Assembly: GCA_035476635.1 (NCBI GenBank)
Contig: DATILI010000143.1
Span: 1-15,529 of the forward strand
Source of the DNA: DATILI01 sp035476635
GTDB taxonomy: Bacteria > Pseudomonadota > Gammaproteobacteria > Burkholderiales > Burkholderiaceae_C
DNA length: 15,529 bases
Direction: 5' to 3'
The notes beneath the pieces were generated by a model, which did no database searches, was not told where the DNA came from, and saw only the letters and a program-made list of their open reading frames with translations. A program made the translations under genes and the position numbers. Each line of letters begins with the position of its first letter. Position 1 is the first letter of the stretch. This document shows, piece after piece, positions 14,251 to 15,529 of the stretch.

Positions 14251-14284
14251 ATTAGCATTGACTTATTAATTAGTATTGGCTAAT
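14251..14284. promoter_or_regulatory. Large palindromic operator candidate overlapping the arsR promoter
   Basis: A 34-bp interrupted palindrome is centred at 14267/14268. The outer arms are ATTAGC (14251-14256) and GCTAAT (14279-14284). The inner symmetric core is ACT-T-ATTAAT-T-AGT (14261-14274). Twenty-four of the 34 positions obey the symmetry. It lies in a sharply AT-rich island and covers the -35 box and the spacer of the arsR promoter. ArsR-family repressors bind such imperfect palindromes and usually repress their own promoter, so autoregulation is the simplest reading. The position also allows control of the divergent hydrolase gene. Confidence 0.6.
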
Positions 14285-14286
14285 AT
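14258..14286 (+). promoter_or_regulatory. Sigma-70-type promoter for arsR
   Basis: TTGACT (14258-14263) and TAATAT (14281-14286) are separated by exactly 17 bp, the best sigma-70 match in the window. The predicted transcription start, about 7 nt downstream, falls at 14292-14295, on or next to the ATG at 14294. The mRNA would therefore be leaderless. Confidence 0.65.
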
Positions 14287-14293
14287 AAATCCC

Positions 14294-14623
14294 ATGATGC
14301 AAACCGCCCCCCTCGACACCGTCATGCGCACGCTTGCCGACCCCACGCGGCGGGCCGTCTTCGAGCGGATCGCACACGCGCACGAAATCAGCGTGGTGGA
14401 GTTGACCCAGGGCAGCGGCGTGTCGCAGTCCGCCATTTCGCAGCACCTGGGCTCGCTCAAGCGGGCGGGCCTGGTGGTGGACCGCGCGCAGGGCCGCAAC
14501 GTCTTCTATCGCGCCGACCCCAAGGGCCTGGCGCCGCTTGCCGACTGGATGGGCCACTACGGCGTGTTCTGGCGCAAGCGCTTTGCCGACCTCCGAACCC
14601 TCTTGAAAGAAATCGACCCATGA
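14294..14623 (+). CDS. ArsR-family winged-helix regulator paired with an SRPBCC gene
   Basis: The 109-residue protein from ATG 14294 is a typical small ArsR dimer subunit. TLADPTRRAVFERIA opens helix 1-2, VVELTQGSGVSQSAISQHLGSL is the helix-turn-helix, and LVVDRAQGRNVFYRADP is the wing. It lacks the ELCVCDL cysteine motif of metal-sensing members, so it is probably a non-metal regulator of the kind found next to SRPBCC/AHSA1 genes. An in-frame TTG at 14276 is unlikely as start because it lies upstream of the -10 box. There is no Shine-Dalgarno, and the promoter predicts a leaderless message; ATG 14297 is the other possible start. The stop overlaps the next gene by 4 bp. Confidence 0.9.
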   Translation: MMQTAPLDTVMRTLADPTRRAVFERIAHAHEISVVELTQGSGVSQSAISQHLGSLKRAGLVVDRAQGRNVFYRADPKGLAPLADWMGHYGVFWRKRFADLRTLLKEIDP

Positions 14624-15084
14624 ACGACGCCGCCTTGAGATCCGCCACGCAAGACATCGTGGTCGACGAAGTGTTTCCCCACGCGCCCGAGACCATCTGG
14701 AAAATCTTGACCACCGGCGCGCTGATGGCGCGCTGGCTGATGGAGCCGCGCGGATTCGCGCCCGTGCGGGGAACGCGCTTCACCTACCAGACCAAGCCGG
14801 CCGGCGCATGGGATGGCACCATCCACTGCGAGGTGCTGGAGGTGGTGCCGAACGAGCGCTTCGTCTACGCCTGGAAGGGCGGCCATGAAAGCAACAACGG
14901 CTACGGTTCGCGGCTGGACACAGTCGTCGCGTTCACGCTGACCAAGGTTCCGGAAGGCACGCGATTGAAGCTCGTGCATTCAGGCTTCGTGGCGCCGATC
15001 AACGACACCGCGTTCCAGAACATGAGCGATGGCTGGCGCAAGGTCGTGCCCAACATCGGCAATTTCACCAACGAACTGCACTGA
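14620..15084 (+). CDS. SRPBCC / AHSA1-like domain protein
   Basis: The 154-residue cytosolic protein is a single START-like (SRPBCC) ligand-binding fold of the AHSA1 group: DIVVDEVFPHAPETIWKILT, then ARWLMEPRGFAPVRGTRFTY, then CEVLEVVPNERFVYAW and the final helix FQNMSDGWRKVVPNIGNFTN. It is translationally coupled to the ArsR gene by ATGA at 14620-14623. ArsR-AHSA1 pairs are a recurrent arrangement in proteobacteria in which the SRPBCC protein probably binds a small hydrophobic molecule. The ligand is not evident from this sequence, and the Hsp90-activator name of the family should not be taken as its function. Confidence 0.9.
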   Translation: MNDAALRSATQDIVVDEVFPHAPETIWKILTTGALMARWLMEPRGFAPVRGTRFTYQTKPAGAWDGTIHCEVLEVVPNERFVYAWKGGHESNNGYGSRLDTVVAFTLTKVPEGTRLKLVHSGFVAPINDTAFQNMSDGWRKVVPNIGNFTNELH

Positions 15085-15095
15085 GGAGAAAGAAC

Positions 15096-15509
15096 ATGAG
15101 CGATTCCTACACCGGCGGATGCGCCTGCGGCGCGATCCGCTACGAGATCCCCGGCGATCCGGTTTTCATGAACCACTGCCAGTGCCGCGACTGCCAGCAC
15201 AAGAGCGGCACCGGCCACGGCTCCTACCTGACCTTCGCCGCCACCGGCGTGAAACTCACTGGCGTTGCATCGCAATGGGACATGGTCGGCGACAGCGGCA
15301 ATGTGAAGACCCGCGGCTTCTGCCCGCGCTGTGGTTCACCGGTCTACCTGCGCTTTTCGGCCATGCCGCAGGTCTTCACCGTGCACGCCGCAAGCCTGGA
15401 CGACCCGAGCCGCTTCAAGCCGCAGGTGGTCACCTACGGCATGCGCGCCCTGGCGTGGGACCACCTCGACCCCGAACTGCCGGCATTCGACAAGATGCCG
15501 CCTGGGTGA
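15096..15509 (+). CDS. GFA / CENP-V family zinc protein
   Basis: The 137-residue protein has all the zinc-ligand cysteines of the glutathione-dependent formaldehyde-activating (GFA) fold: Cys9-x-Cys11 (GGCACGAIRY), Cys28-x-Cys30-x2-Cys33 (HCQCRDC) and Cys76-x2-Cys79 (FCPRCG). The founding member was proposed to speed glutathione-formaldehyde adduct formation, a role later disputed, so the family name is safer than the reaction. GGAGA in the stop region of the preceding gene serves as ribosome binding site, and the gap is 11 bp, so it is the third gene of the ArsR-SRPBCC operon. The gene is complete, ending 20 bp before the window edge. Confidence 0.92.
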   Translation: MSDSYTGGCACGAIRYEIPGDPVFMNHCQCRDCQHKSGTGHGSYLTFAATGVKLTGVASQWDMVGDSGNVKTRGFCPRCGSPVYLRFSAMPQVFTVHAASLDDPSRFKPQVVTYGMRALAWDHLDPELPAFDKMPPG

Positions 15510-15529
15510 GCGAAGGCTGCGGGGCTTGC

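Overview
The window is GC-rich (roughly 65%) chromosomal DNA from a beta-proteobacterium, most likely Burkholderiales of the Comamonadaceae type. This is inferred from the base composition, dense short-spaced operons, a TRAP carboxylate transporter behind an IclR regulator, and the style of the NhaR, Tim44-like, CHAT and MASE4-GGDEF proteins. I see no phage genes, insertion sequences, CRISPR array, rRNA or tRNA. Many long open frames lie antisense to real genes, as expected at this GC content, and were discarded.

Region 1 (1-4905) is a catabolic/transport island. An IclR-family regulator, cut by the left edge, is divergent from an operon: a short leader ORF coupled by ATGA to a type II 3-dehydroquinate dehydratase homologue (aroQ-like), then dctP, dctQ and dctM of a TRAP transporter, then a two-domain dimeric alpha/beta-barrel protein of unknown function. 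The AroQ homologue keeps the catalytic Tyr24, Arg19, Glu99, His101 and Arg108 but has Phe and Tyr at two substrate-contact positions (81 and 112). The operon may therefore import and dehydrate a quinate/dehydroquinate-like acid that is not dehydroquinate itself.

Region 2 (4906-6933) holds an exported/membrane Tim44-domain protein and an NhaR-type LysR regulator. A perfect 9-bp hairpin sits between the only good Shine-Dalgarno of nhaR and its ATG. Folding it would bring the two to normal spacing.

Region 3 (6934-10436) is on the minus strand: a large exported CHAT-domain (caspase-like) protein with an intact His/Cys dyad, followed by an unrecognised 122-residue protein with an excellent ribosome binding site.

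Region 4 (10437-14141) contains a MASE4-GGDEF diguanylate cyclase. Its last 23 codons overlap, tail to tail, the end of a secreted alpha/beta hydrolase gene of the Abhydrolase_10 type.

Region 5 (14142-15529) is a divergent promoter region in an AT-rich island with a large palindrome, then an ArsR regulator (probably leaderless), an SRPBCC/AHSA1 protein and a GFA-family zinc protein in a tight operon. The palindrome could let the ArsR protein control its own operon and possibly the divergent hydrolase gene.

No single feature proves an undescribed system. The best leads are the altered AroQ with its coupled leader, the hairpin-bridged nhaR start, and the exported CHAT protein with its unknown small partner.
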